A stretch of 8,079 nt of DNA from assembly GCA_029883965.1 (NCBI GenBank), contig JAOUIN010000102.1:1-8079 (forward strand), written 5' to 3'. The position numbers and the translations under genes are program-made. This document shows, piece by piece, positions 1-6,459 of this stretch. The DNA is from Betaproteobacteria bacterium (GTDB taxonomy: Bacteria > Pseudomonadota > Gammaproteobacteria > Burkholderiales > SG8-41). The notes beneath the pieces are model-generated. The model was not told where the DNA came from. It was given only the letters and a program-made list of their open reading frames with translations, and searched no databases. The first letter of the stretch is position 1. The number at the start of each line of letters is the position of its first letter.

Positions 1-77
1 ACATGCCGTATCCTTTGCCGAGAGATAAGCCCGATTGAATGCGAGCCATCGTTCTTGTTATGCCGCGCCGTTGCAGT

Positions 78-106
78 TTGACAGATCGATGATGCAATGA
101 AAACAT
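78..106 (+). promoter_or_regulatory. Possible sigma70-like promoter for the first Bug gene
   Basis: A perfect TTGACA hexamer lies at 78-83. Seventeen bases further on is AAACAT (101-106), which matches the -10 consensus at only three of six positions. The 187 bases ahead of the gene hold no other convincing signal and no convincing ORF. The -35 match is seen directly; calling it a promoter is inference, weakened by the poor -10 box. Confidence 0.25.
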
Positions 107-187
107 GGGGTCGCAACACACACGGGGCCGCCATACCCGAAAACAACCGGCCGATTTCAGGCAACACACCACACGAGGAGCAACACC

Positions 188-1150
188 ATGGTTCGTTCAG
201 GCATCATTGCCGTCGCACTGCTGGCCACCGTCACCGGCGCCGCAGCCCAGAGCTATCCCGCCAAACCGGTGCGCGTGATCGTGCCGTTTGCACCCGGTGG
301 CAATGGCGAGATCACCGCACGCACCATCGCGCCCGGGCTCGCTGAACTGCTCGGCCAGCAGATGCTCGTCGATAACCGTCCGGGAGCCGGCGGCTCGATC
401 GGCACCAACGTCGTGGCCAAGGCCGCGCCTGACGGTTACACCATCATGGTGGCATCGAGCAGCGTCATGACCAACGGACCGGCGCTGTACAAGAATCTGC
501 CCTATGACATCGTGCGTGACCTGGCGCCCGTGGGCCGCATCGCCGTGGTGCCGCTGGCGCTGGTGGTACACCCCTCCGTTCCCGCGCGCACCACGAAGGA
601 ACTGATTGCGGTCGCAAAAGCGCAGGGCGGCAACATGCTGATGGGCAACGCCGGTGTCGGCACGACCAATCACCTGATCGCCGAACTGTTCATGATCCGC
701 ACCGGCGCGAAAATGAACCTGATCCCGTACAAAGGCAGCGGCCCGGCACTGATCGACCTGGTTGCGGGCCACATATTTGCGCATGTGGACCAGATCTCGT
801 CAGCGCTGCCGTTCATCAAGGAAAAACGCATCCGCGCGATCGCGGTGACCACGGCAAAGCGTGCTGCTGCGGTGCCCGACGTACCGACGCTGGCCGAATC
901 CGGCGTGCCCGGTTTCGATGCGAGCACCGTGACCGGCGTGCTGGCACCGGCAGCGACACCACGCGACGTCATCGCGAAGCTCAACGGGGCATTGCAGAAA
1001 GTACTGGCCACGCCCGCGGTGCGCGACCGCTTCACTACGCTGGGTGCCGAAGTTCAGCCGGGCAGCAGCGAAGAACTCGGCAAGTTCATCCGTGATGATC
1101 TCGCGCAATGGGTGAAAGTGGTCAAACAGGCCGGCATCAAGGTGCCGTAA
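188..1150 (+). CDS. Bug/TctC-family tripartite tricarboxylate transporter solute-binding protein
   Basis: This is a periplasmic binding protein of the Bug (TctC) family, which captures small carboxylates or similar solutes for tripartite tricarboxylate transporters or acts as an extracytoplasmic sensor. It has 320 residues, the usual family length. A Sec signal peptide is visible: hydrophobic core at about residues 5-17 and a likely cleavage after AAA (18-20), leaving QSYPAKPVRVIVPFAPGG at the mature N-terminus, a family hallmark. Further hallmarks are VDNRPGAGGSIGTN (near 60), the PDGYT segment, the PYKGSGPAL loop and the PDVPTLAESG segment. The ATG is set by GAGGAG at 175-180 with a 7-base spacer. 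No TctA/TctB membrane subunits are visible, so it is an orphan; the substrate cannot be read from sequence. An oddity is glutamate in the first binding loop (GGNGE), where many relatives carry aspartate. It is the only + strand gene and converges on the thioredoxin gene. Confidence 0.93.
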   Translation: MVRSGIIAVALLATVTGAAAQSYPAKPVRVIVPFAPGGNGEITARTIAPGLAELLGQQMLVDNRPGAGGSIGTNVVAKAAPDGYTIMVASSSVMTNGPALYKNLPYDIVRDLAPVGRIAVVPLALVVHPSVPARTTKELIAVAKAQGGNMLMGNAGVGTTNHLIAELFMIRTGAKMNLIPYKGSGPALIDLVAGHIFAHVDQISSALPFIKEKRIRAIAVTTAKRAAAVPDVPTLAESGVPGFDASTVTGVLAPAATPRDVIAKLNGALQKVLATPAVRDRFTTLGAEVQPGSSEELGKFIRDDLAQWVKVVKQAGIKVP

Positions 1151-1163
1151 GCCGCGGTTCTAC

Positions 1164-1232
1164 GGGCGCTGGCGGCACGAACCTGCGCCAGCCCCGGAAT
1201 TTGTTATAAATATTTTATTTTATTGATATTTT
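1164..1232 (+). terminator. Probable rho-independent-like terminator after the first Bug gene
   Basis: GCTGGCG (1168-1174) pairs with CGCCAGC (1186-1192) over an 11-base loop. GGG (1164-1166) and CCC (1193-1195) extend the stem beyond a one-base bulge. A strongly AT-rich, T-rich stretch follows from 1199 to 1232 on the + strand. The T-run is not immediately next to the stem, so efficiency is uncertain. Reading from the opposite side the stem is followed by GC-rich sequence, so it is poor as a terminator for the convergent thioredoxin gene. Confidence 0.42.
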
Positions 1233-1605
1233 ACTGTTGTTGCTGCGCCTGCTGTTCGGCGATGTCACGCCGCACCTGATCCATGTCCAGCGCTTTGGCC
1301 TGCGCCAGCACACTCTCCAGCCCGGCTTCCGGCAGCGCACCGGATTGTGAAAAAACGATCACCTCTTCACAGAACACCATGATCGTCGGGATCGAGCGTA
1401 TGCCGAAATGCGCCGCCAGTCCCTGCTCGTCATCCGAGTTCACCTTGGCGAACACCACGTCCGGATGTTTTTCCGACATCGCCTCGAACACCGGCGCGAA
1501 TCCTTTGCACGGGCCGCACCACGGCGCCCAGAAATCGACGATCACCAACTTGTTGCCGGTGACCGTGCTTTCAAAATTTTCCTGCGTCAGGTCCTGAGTC
1601 GCCAT
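1231..1605 (-). CDS. Thioredoxin-fold protein with WCGPC active site
   Basis: This is a small cytoplasmic thiol-disulfide reductase of the thioredoxin family. The N-terminal part carries DFWAPWCGPCK, with the redox cysteines at residues 31 and 34 counted from the first of two tandem ATGs. The cis-proline loop is SIPT (Pro74). The length of about 124 residues exceeds a typical thioredoxin (about 105-110) because of a C-terminal helix ending in a glutamine-rich tail (EQQAQQQQ). No signal peptide is present. Two ATGs are adjacent (1606-1608 and 1603-1605). The AGGAG at 1613-1617 is only 4 bases from the first but 7 from the second, so I prefer the second (start 1605); using 1608 adds one Met. 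An extra Cys (about residue 80) follows the cis-Pro strand, where classical thioredoxins usually have Lys or Arg. It lies about 50 bases downstream of pabB on the same strand and may share its transcript. The exact substrate is unknown. Confidence 0.92.
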   Translation of the reverse strand: MATQDLTQENFESTVTGNKLVIVDFWAPWCGPCKGFAPVFEAMSEKHPDVVFAKVNSDDEQGLAAHFGIRSIPTIMVFCEEVIVFSQSGALPEAGLESVLAQAKALDMDQVRRDIAEQQAQQQQ

Positions 1606-1657
1606 CATCGTGCTCCTGAATTATTTACCCCGATGATCGCATAAAACCGGAAATTTC

Positions 1658-3049
1658 TCAGGCGCCGCCGCTGGCGCTCTTTGCACTCTGCTGCAGCAGA
1701 TTGAGCAGCGCCGCGGCCTTGTCGAAGGTTTCCTGGTATTCGGCGTCGCGCTGCGAATCGGCAACGATGCCGCCGCCCGCCCAGAAGCGTACCGTGCCGC
1801 TGGAATACACCAATGTGCGGATCGCGATACTGGTATCCATGTTGCCGTCGTAACCGACGTAGCCGATGGCACCGCAGTACACGCCGCGCCGGTGGGATTC
1901 GAGTTCCTCGATGATCTGCATCGCCCGCACCTTGGGCGCACCGGTGATCGAGCCGCCGGGAAATGCACCGCGCAGCAGATCAACGGCATCACGGCCCGGC
2001 GCCAGCGTACCGGTGATGGTGCTGACCAGGTGGTGCACGGTGGCAAAGCTCTCGACATCGAACAGCCGCGGCACCTTGACCGTGCCCGGTGCGCAGTTCT
2101 TCGACAGATCGTTGCGCAGCAGATCAACGATCATCAGGTTCTCGGCGCGGTCTTTTTCGCTGGAGAGCAATTCGGTAATGCGTTCCGCATCGAGCCGGGC
2201 GTGTCCGGCACGCGGCCGCGTGCCCTTGATCGGTTTGGTTTCGACCTGCCGGTCGCTGACGCGCAGGAAGCGCTCCGGCGATGCCGACAGGATGTGTGCG
2301 TACGGTGTCGACAGATAGGCCGCATGGGGCGCGGGATTGATCAGCCGCAGGCGCTGATACGCGAGCCAGGGGTCGCCCTGCGCCTGCGCGACAAAGCGTT
2401 GCGCGAGGTTGACCTGATAACAGTCGCCGGCACGGATGTAATCAATGACATGGTCGAATGCGTGACCGTAACCCAGCGGCGTGAAATTCGACGTCACCGG
2501 CGACGTCACCTCGAACGGCACACGGCTGCGCTCTGCGGGCACGTCGGTAAACAACTGCACCAGAGCCCCCCATTTTCGGTCGGTGTCCGGGTCGCGCCCC
2601 TGACTGGCAAGCCAGGCACGGCGTTCGGAATGATCGACGACGACAGCCCAGTCGTATATGCCCACGGCCATGTCCGGAATGCGTTCGACATCACGTGCCC
2701 GCACCGGCAGGCGTTCGATGCGCCGCGCAAGATCGTAGCCGAAATAGCCGAGGGCGCCGCCGCTGAACGGCAGCTCACCGGCACTGCCTGCATCGACCGC
2801 CACATACTGGCGCAGCAATTCGAACGGATCCGCGCGCGACAGTTCGATGCCGTCCGCATGCACTTCGGTCAGGGCGCCGCGAGTCACCAGCCGGATGTAC
2901 GGCTCCGCGGCAATGATGTCGTACCGCGCGTGGCCGGGGTAATGCAGGCCGCTGTCGAGAAACACCGCCCACGGCCGGTCGGCCACCGCCTCAAACAGGC
3001 GGGCGCTGTCGGTGTGGTACGGCAGTTCAGTCAGCAACGGAATAGGCAT
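1658..3049 (-). CDS. pabB: Aminodeoxychorismate synthase component I
   Basis: PabB converts chorismate plus ammonia (supplied by the PabA glutamine amidotransferase) to 4-amino-4-deoxychorismate, the precursor of p-aminobenzoate and folate; it is cytoplasmic. The 463-residue length fits a stand-alone PabB. The N-terminal Anth_synt_I_N-like region (about 1-150) is followed by the chorismate-binding domain (about 190-455), with GDCYQVNLAQRF (208-219), SASPERFL (255-262), the DLLRNDLSKNC stretch (309-319), GGSITGAPKV (365-374) and FWAGGGIVADS (422-432). Lys275 in PIKGT is the residue that separates PabB from TrpE (PIAGT) and corresponds to the E. coli nucleophilic lysine. No PabC-like C-terminal fusion is present, and pabA and pabC are not in the window. 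The start is weakly supported: only a GGGCG-like stretch precedes the ATG, but the N-terminus matches family length. A thioredoxin gene follows about 50 bases downstream. Confidence 0.95.
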   Translation of the reverse strand: MPIPLLTELPYHTDSARLFEAVADRPWAVFLDSGLHYPGHARYDIIAAEPYIRLVTRGALTEVHADGIELSRADPFELLRQYVAVDAGSAGELPFSGGALGYFGYDLARRIERLPVRARDVERIPDMAVGIYDWAVVVDHSERRAWLASQGRDPDTDRKWGALVQLFTDVPAERSRVPFEVTSPVTSNFTPLGYGHAFDHVIDYIRAGDCYQVNLAQRFVAQAQGDPWLAYQRLRLINPAPHAAYLSTPYAHILSASPERFLRVSDRQVETKPIKGTRPRAGHARLDAERITELLSSEKDRAENLMIVDLLRNDLSKNCAPGTVKVPRLFDVESFATVHHLVSTITGTLAPGRDAVDLLRGAFPGGSITGAPKVRAMQIIEELESHRRGVYCGAIGYVGYDGNMDTSIAIRTLVYSSGTVRFWAGGGIVADSQRDAEYQETFDKAAALLNLLQQSAKSASGGA

Positions 3050-3121
3050 GCGCCCATTTTAATGCGCACCCGCAGTAGTTTTGCCAACGACTGTGACTGC
3101 GTGCCGGCAGATTAAAAAATG

Positions 3122-3150
3122 TGAATAAAAAACAACGGGTTATATTTCAA
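3122..3150 (-). promoter_or_regulatory. Candidate sigma70-like promoter ahead of pabB
   Basis: On the - strand TTGAAA (3145-3150, five of six consensus bases) is followed after 17 bases by TATTCA (3122-3127, three of six). It lies in an AT-rich patch (about 3111-3147) that contrasts with the surrounding GC-rich DNA, and would give a leader of roughly 65 bases before the pabB ATG. The -35 overlaps the last codon and stop of the small ORF. Spacing and composition favour a promoter, but the -10 is poor. Confidence 0.3.
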
Positions 3151-3290
3151 GCCTCGGGACCGGCGTATTTCCCCGCAGTTTCCCGGAACAGGTTTTTGAC
3201 GATCATAAAACGGGTTACCTCCACCGTGCCGTCCATATGCAGAAACATGGTCGCATCGCGATAGCGTTTCTCGGTGCCGGACTCCAGCAT
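3147..3290 (-). CDS. Small hypothetical protein, 47 residues
   Basis: I do not recognise this protein. It fills part of the 358-base gap (3050-3407) between the second Bug gene and pabB. The ATG at 3288-3290 has GAGGAG at 3300-3305, a 9-base spacer. By hand count the codons show about 57% GC at position 1, 40% at position 2 and 70% at position 3, the gradient expected of real coding sequence in a GC-rich genome. The product is soluble and mildly basic, starts MLESGTEKRYRD and ends KNLFRETAGKYAGPEA; no signal peptide, membrane helix or known motif is seen. The same frame is open up to an ATG at 3386 (79 residues), directly after an in-frame TGA, but that start lacks a ribosome site and the extra codons lack the clear position gradient. 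It could also be the remnant of a longer lost gene. Confidence 0.45.
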   Translation of the reverse strand: MLESGTEKRYRDATMFLHMDGTVEVTRFMIVKNLFRETAGKYAGPEA

Positions 3291-3407
3291 GGCGCCGATC
3301 TCCTCGACAAGGAGCGCCGCAACCAAGGTGCCACGCCACTGTGTCCGGAAAAAAACAGGCCGCACAGTTGCCCGTACGGCCCGCATTCAGAAAATCAATT
3401 GATCAGG

Positions 3408-4385
3408 CTAATTTGCCGCTTTCAGTCCGACGGTTTTGACCAGCTCGGCATTCTTGACCATCGAGTCCTGCACTTCCTTGCGGAACTCGGCCGGGCCAAG
3501 CACCACGATTTCAGTAGCCTGGAATGCCATGCCTTTTTTCACGTCGGGCGCTTCCATCGTTTTTGCGACCGCGGCACGTAGTGTCTCGATCACTACCTTG
3601 GGTGTGCCTTTGGGCACGAAAAACCCCATCCAGCCGGTGTAATCGAAGCCCGGAATGGTTTCCGCAATCGGGCGAATGTCGGGCAACAGAGGCGTTGGCC
3701 GGTTCAGGCTGTGGCCGATCGCACGCATGCGTTTGGCCGCAACGTGGTTCATCGCCGCCGCCGAAGGAATCAGCGACCACTGTGACTCACCGGAGGCAAC
3801 CGAGCGCGACGACGCACCACCACCCTTGTACGGCACATGCAACGATTGGATTTTGGCCTCCTGCAGGAAGTACGCACCGGACAAATGACTTTGCGATCCG
3901 ACCCCTGCCGACGCCATGTTGAACGGCTTTTTGCCGCTCTTGGCATACGCGATCAGTTCCGGTACGTTTTTGACCGGCAGCGAATTGGCCACAACCAGAA
4001 CGTTGAGCGTCACCGCAAACTGCGCTACGGTTTCGTAATCATTCACCGGATGATAGGGCGGATTTTTCAGCAGTAGCCTCGCAATAGTCGACGCCGCGGT
4101 CGTCGCGGTTAACAGTGTGTAACCATCGGGATTGGCATCCTTGCCAATCTCCATTCCGATCACGCCACCGGCGCCTGCACGGTTGTCGACCACAATCTGC
4201 TGTCCGATGACTTCGCCCAGTCGATTGGTGACGATACGCGTCAGGGTATCCACAGAGCTGCCCGGGCCATTGGGCACCAGCACCCGCAGCGGACGACTCG
4301 GAAATTTTTCAGCCGCAGTAACGCTGACGGACGCACACACACAAGATGCGGCCAGCAGCGTGGCAAGCAAATTTCTGATTTTCAT
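3408..4385 (-). CDS. Bug/TctC-family tripartite tricarboxylate transporter solute-binding protein
   Basis: This is a second periplasmic Bug-family binding protein, 325 residues, presumed to bind a small, often carboxylated, solute. The signal peptide is clear: MKIRN, a hydrophobic core to about residue 20, and a likely cut after TAA (23-25), so the mature form begins EKFPSRPLRVLVPNGPG. Aspartate is present in the first binding loop (GSSVD). Family segments follow: VVDNRAGAGGVIGMEIG, NPDGYT, the PYKGGGASS loop, and GWMGFFVPKGTPK near residue 255. Two cysteines in the signal peptide (LLAASCVCAS) do not form a good lipobox. The start is set by AGGAG at 4393-4397 with a 7-base spacer. It stands alone between 161- and 358-base gaps, without TctA/TctB genes. 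It is quite divergent from the + strand Bug gene, so the two are not a recent duplication. Substrate unknown. Confidence 0.93.
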   Translation of the reverse strand: MKIRNLLATLLAASCVCASVSVTAAEKFPSRPLRVLVPNGPGSSVDTLTRIVTNRLGEVIGQQIVVDNRAGAGGVIGMEIGKDANPDGYTLLTATTAASTIARLLLKNPPYHPVNDYETVAQFAVTLNVLVVANSLPVKNVPELIAYAKSGKKPFNMASAGVGSQSHLSGAYFLQEAKIQSLHVPYKGGGASSRSVASGESQWSLIPSAAAMNHVAAKRMRAIGHSLNRPTPLLPDIRPIAETIPGFDYTGWMGFFVPKGTPKVVIETLRAAVAKTMEAPDVKKGMAFQATEIVVLGPAEFRKEVQDSMVKNAELVKTVGLKAAN

Positions 4386-4546
4386 GGCATTTCTCCTCGG
4401 TCAAATGTTTTTTAGAATGTGTTGCAGATGCGTGACCGAGACGGATTCTGTCGCGTTTGCTGCCCGATGGCAACCAGCCGGGACCAATTTGGTTCTTCCC
4501 GCGCCGACGCGATGCCCCGCCGGCGCGGCAGACGACGTCACATCGG
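4386..4546 (-). other. Intergenic gap between the NMT1-like gene and the second Bug gene
   Basis: The gap holds the Bug gene's ribosome site (AGGAG, 4393-4397) and a small AT-rich patch around 4400-4420 that may carry its promoter, though no good -35/-10 pair is seen. GCGCCG (4501-4506) and CGGCGC (4521-4526) could pair over 14 bases but no T-run follows on either strand, so I do not call a terminator. No convincing ORF lies here. Confidence 0.4.
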
Positions 4547-5467
4547 TCAGAGAACCGGCGGATCCTCGTGCACTACCTGCTCCGCAAACCGCATGTCGGC
4601 CAGATCCTCGAACGCGAACTTCGTTTTGATCGCGCCGCACCCGAGCATCGCGTCACGCAGCCATTCCAAGCCGGCGCGATGCTGCAGCGGATTGGTGTTC
4701 CACACGCCATTGGCGCGGTAACCGGCGTAACAGCCCGCGAGCGTCGCTGCCGGAATGTCCGGAAAATATTCAGCGACAGCCGCAGCCAGCGCGGGCGCAT
4801 CGTGCGCGGCGATCCATTTCTGCGTGCGGAACATCGCACGTGTCATGCGCAGCGCCGTGTCCGCATTGCTTGCGAGAAAACGCCGCGTGGCGTTGAACGT
4901 GGTGTAGGTGGCCGGGCCGCGGCTGGCAGCGGCATACCAGATATGGCCGATGCCCTGCGCCACCGCGTCATGCGCCAGCGGCTCGAACACCTGGATCACA
5001 TCCACCTCGCCGGTGCGCAGGCGTTCGACGTTTTCGCCCATGGTGCGCGGCGGTGCACGGCGGATGCCCGCCGGGTCGACGCCCGCGAGCCGCAGATCGT
5101 GCTGCAGGCAGTACCACGGGGTCGGCACCTCGGTGACCTCGGCCAGCGTTTTACCGACGAGATCATTCATGCCAAACGCCGCATTCGGCTCGCGCCCGAT
5201 CAGATAAAACGGATCGCGGCCGACCACTTCGCAGAAACTGACGATGTCACACGCCGGGTCATCATCATGCGCGTGCATCACCCGCATCGGTCCGCCCCAC
5301 GACACTTGCCCAGTACCGGTCGCGAGGCTTTTTAATGTCTGATTCGCCGCCACGGAAGTCTGCATCCTCACGTCCACACCCTCGGCCTTGTAGGCGCCCA
5401 GCGCAAAGGCGGCATAAAACGGCGTGTAGAACACCGCACGGAAGTTTTCGATCAGGGTGACGGTCAT
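4547..5467 (-). CDS. NMT1/THI5-like (ABC-type) substrate-binding-protein homologue without signal peptide
   Basis: The 306-residue protein has the fold signature of NMT1/THI5/SsuA-like type II binding proteins. YTPFYAAFALGAYKAEGVDV (about 14-33) corresponds to the usual motif of a ligand site followed by 'more advanced on the chain, G-x-x-x-x-x-G-hydrophobic-D'. Next come a GTGQVSWGGP lobe-1 loop (51-60), DLVGKTLAEV (102-111) and RLRTGEVDVIQVFEP (149-163), the usual position of the 'G..Da.....p' segment. Relatives bind taurine, sulfonates, nitrate, riboflavin or pyrimidine precursors; the ligand here is unknown. No signal peptide precedes residue 1 (MTVTLIENFR). The frame is open upstream to 5680, but that stretch overlaps the hydrolase and looks non-coding. 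The ATG follows the hydrolase stop by 2 bases, with GGGGAAG at 5476-5482 inside the hydrolase end, so translation is probably coupled. No ABC permease or ATPase is in view, and the cysteine-rich CCCFC motif of THI5 enzymes is absent. Confidence 0.82.
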   Translation of the reverse strand: MTVTLIENFRAVFYTPFYAAFALGAYKAEGVDVRMQTSVAANQTLKSLATGTGQVSWGGPMRVMHAHDDDPACDIVSFCEVVGRDPFYLIGREPNAAFGMNDLVGKTLAEVTEVPTPWYCLQHDLRLAGVDPAGIRRAPPRTMGENVERLRTGEVDVIQVFEPLAHDAVAQGIGHIWYAAASRGPATYTTFNATRRFLASNADTALRMTRAMFRTQKWIAAHDAPALAAAVAEYFPDIPAATLAGCYAGYRANGVWNTNPLQHRAGLEWLRDAMLGCGAIKTKFAFEDLADMRFAEQVVHEDPPVL

Positions 5468-5469
5468 CG

Positions 5470-6354
5470 TTATTTCTTCCCCGGCTGCATGGTCGACTTG
5501 ACCAGCGAGCGCGGATCGCGCGGACGCCAGCGGCCGGAATCCACCTGCGCGAGAAACTCCGCCGTCAGGCGATTGAACAGATCCGGCTCTTCGACATTTA
5601 CCGCGTGGCCGGTGTTCGGCACAACAGTCAGCCATGCCGACGGGCATACGCGCTTGATGAACAGGCCCGGCTCCAGGCAATTGTTGTCCTCATCGCCGCT
5701 GACCATGTGCAGCGGCACCTTCAGCGCGCGCAGTTGCCGCTCCAGACTCTGGATGGTCGGCCGCTTCGCCTGCACGCCGCGCAGCGTGTTGGCCGAGCCG
5801 AGTGCTGAATGTTTGGCAAACTCGGCGCAGAACTGCGCGAAGCCGCGCGGATCCTTGTTCTGGTACTGCACCCGCGACGGGCCGATCTGGTACGGCTTGA
5901 TTGCCGCGGCCGTGCCCAGCGTGTCGAAACGCTTCGCCATCACTTCAGTGTCCTTCAGGAACTGCGCGCGCTTGTCGGCATCCGCACCGTAACCGACGCC
6001 GATGGCGGTCAATGACAATGCCAGGCGCGCATGGCGCAGCCCGAAATGCACCGTGGCATAGCCGCCCATCGAACAGCCGATGATGTGCGCTTTCTTCAGT
6101 TTGAGATGACGCATCACCGCAGCAATGTCGTCCGCGGCCAGCGCCTGCGAATATTTCGACCGCGCACGCGGCACGTCCGACGGCGGGTAGCCGCGCGCAT
6201 TGAATGCGATGCAGCGATAACGTCGCGAAAAAAACCGCAACTGCGGCTCCCAGCTGCGCAGGTCATCGGCAAACTCGTGCACGAACACGATGGGCGTGCC
6301 GCGTCCGGTCTCTTCGTAATGGAGTTTGACTCCGGCGGATTCGGCGTAGGGCAT
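5470..6354 (-). CDS. Alpha/beta-fold hydrolase
   Basis: This 294-residue cytoplasmic serine hydrolase belongs to the broad family that includes enol-lactonases, C-C bond hydrolases and esterases. The oxyanion region is VFVHEFAD (23-30). The nucleophile elbow is GCSMGGYA with Ser95, the acid is probably Asp223 in SGDED, and the base is His250 in NTGHAVN, giving a complete catalytic triad. A cap region lies at about 125-205. NARGYPPSD (52-60) matches the family 'RG.G.S' segment with Tyr-Pro-Pro replacing the usual Gly. The start has a strong GGAGG at 6361-6365 with a 6-base spacer. The basic C-terminal tail (from about 275) extends past the fold. The next gene begins 2 bases after its stop, so the two likely share a message and perhaps a substrate. 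The reaction cannot be named from sequence; an enol-lactonase-like or ester-cleaving role is a guess. Confidence 0.92.
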   Translation of the reverse strand: MPYAESAGVKLHYEETGRGTPIVFVHEFADDLRSWEPQLRFFSRRYRCIAFNARGYPPSDVPRARSKYSQALAADDIAAVMRHLKLKKAHIIGCSMGGYATVHFGLRHARLALSLTAIGVGYGADADKRAQFLKDTEVMAKRFDTLGTAAAIKPYQIGPSRVQYQNKDPRGFAQFCAEFAKHSALGSANTLRGVQAKRPTIQSLERQLRALKVPLHMVSGDEDNNCLEPGLFIKRVCPSAWLTVVPNTGHAVNVEEPDLFNRLTAEFLAQVDSGRWRPRDPRSLVKSTMQPGKK

Positions 6355-6459
6355 GATTCTCCTCCAAAAATTTTATAAAAATATAAATATAATCAGCAAC
6401 TTACGTAAACAACCGTAGCCCCACTGCCCGCCGTGGGATGACCCAACGGCGACGGTCTG
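6355..6459 (-). promoter_or_regulatory. Gap between selO and the hydrolase gene with AT-rich promoter-like block
   Basis: Right after selO, GCCGTGGG (6430-6437) can pair with CCCAACGGC (6442-6450) over a 4-base loop with one bulged base, but no T-run follows on the - strand, so it is at best a weak terminator. A block from 6366 to 6393 is almost pure A/T. On the - strand TTGCTG (6394-6399) and TATAAA (6372-6377) are 16 bases apart; transcription from there would start nearly at the ribosome site. An alternative -10 is TATATT (6386-6391). The hydrolase/NMT1-like pair therefore probably has its own promoter here, but the exact hexamers are uncertain. Confidence 0.33.

Noticed and set aside
1..49. 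Open - strand frame beginning ATG at 47-49 and running off the left edge (MARIQSGLSLGKGYGM), possibly a divergent gene
   Set aside because: Only 16 codons are visible, the GC at third positions is not raised, the ribosome site is poor and I recognise no family.
1892..3115. 407-residue + strand ORF opposite pabB
   Set aside because: It is a shadow of pabB: arginine-rich, without family motifs, while pabB shows every chorismate-binding hallmark on the other strand.
3394..3403. Perfect palindrome ATCAATTGAT just after the second Bug gene
   Set aside because: Too short and AT-rich with no loop; as a hairpin it is unstable, and a single 10-base palindrome is not evidence for an operator.
4457..5335. 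292-residue + strand ORF opposite the NMT1-like gene
   Set aside because: Arg-rich composition typical of antisense frames in GC-rich genes; no motif and no ribosome site.
4547..5680. Longer 377-residue version of the NMT1-like protein starting at 5680
   Set aside because: The extra 71 residues overlap the end of the hydrolase gene, contain no signal peptide, and are low-complexity shadow sequence; the ATG at 5467 has the ribosome site.
6430..6450. Hairpin with 8-base stem after selO as a terminator
   Set aside because: A bulged stem and no T-run on the - strand; kept only as part of the gap description.
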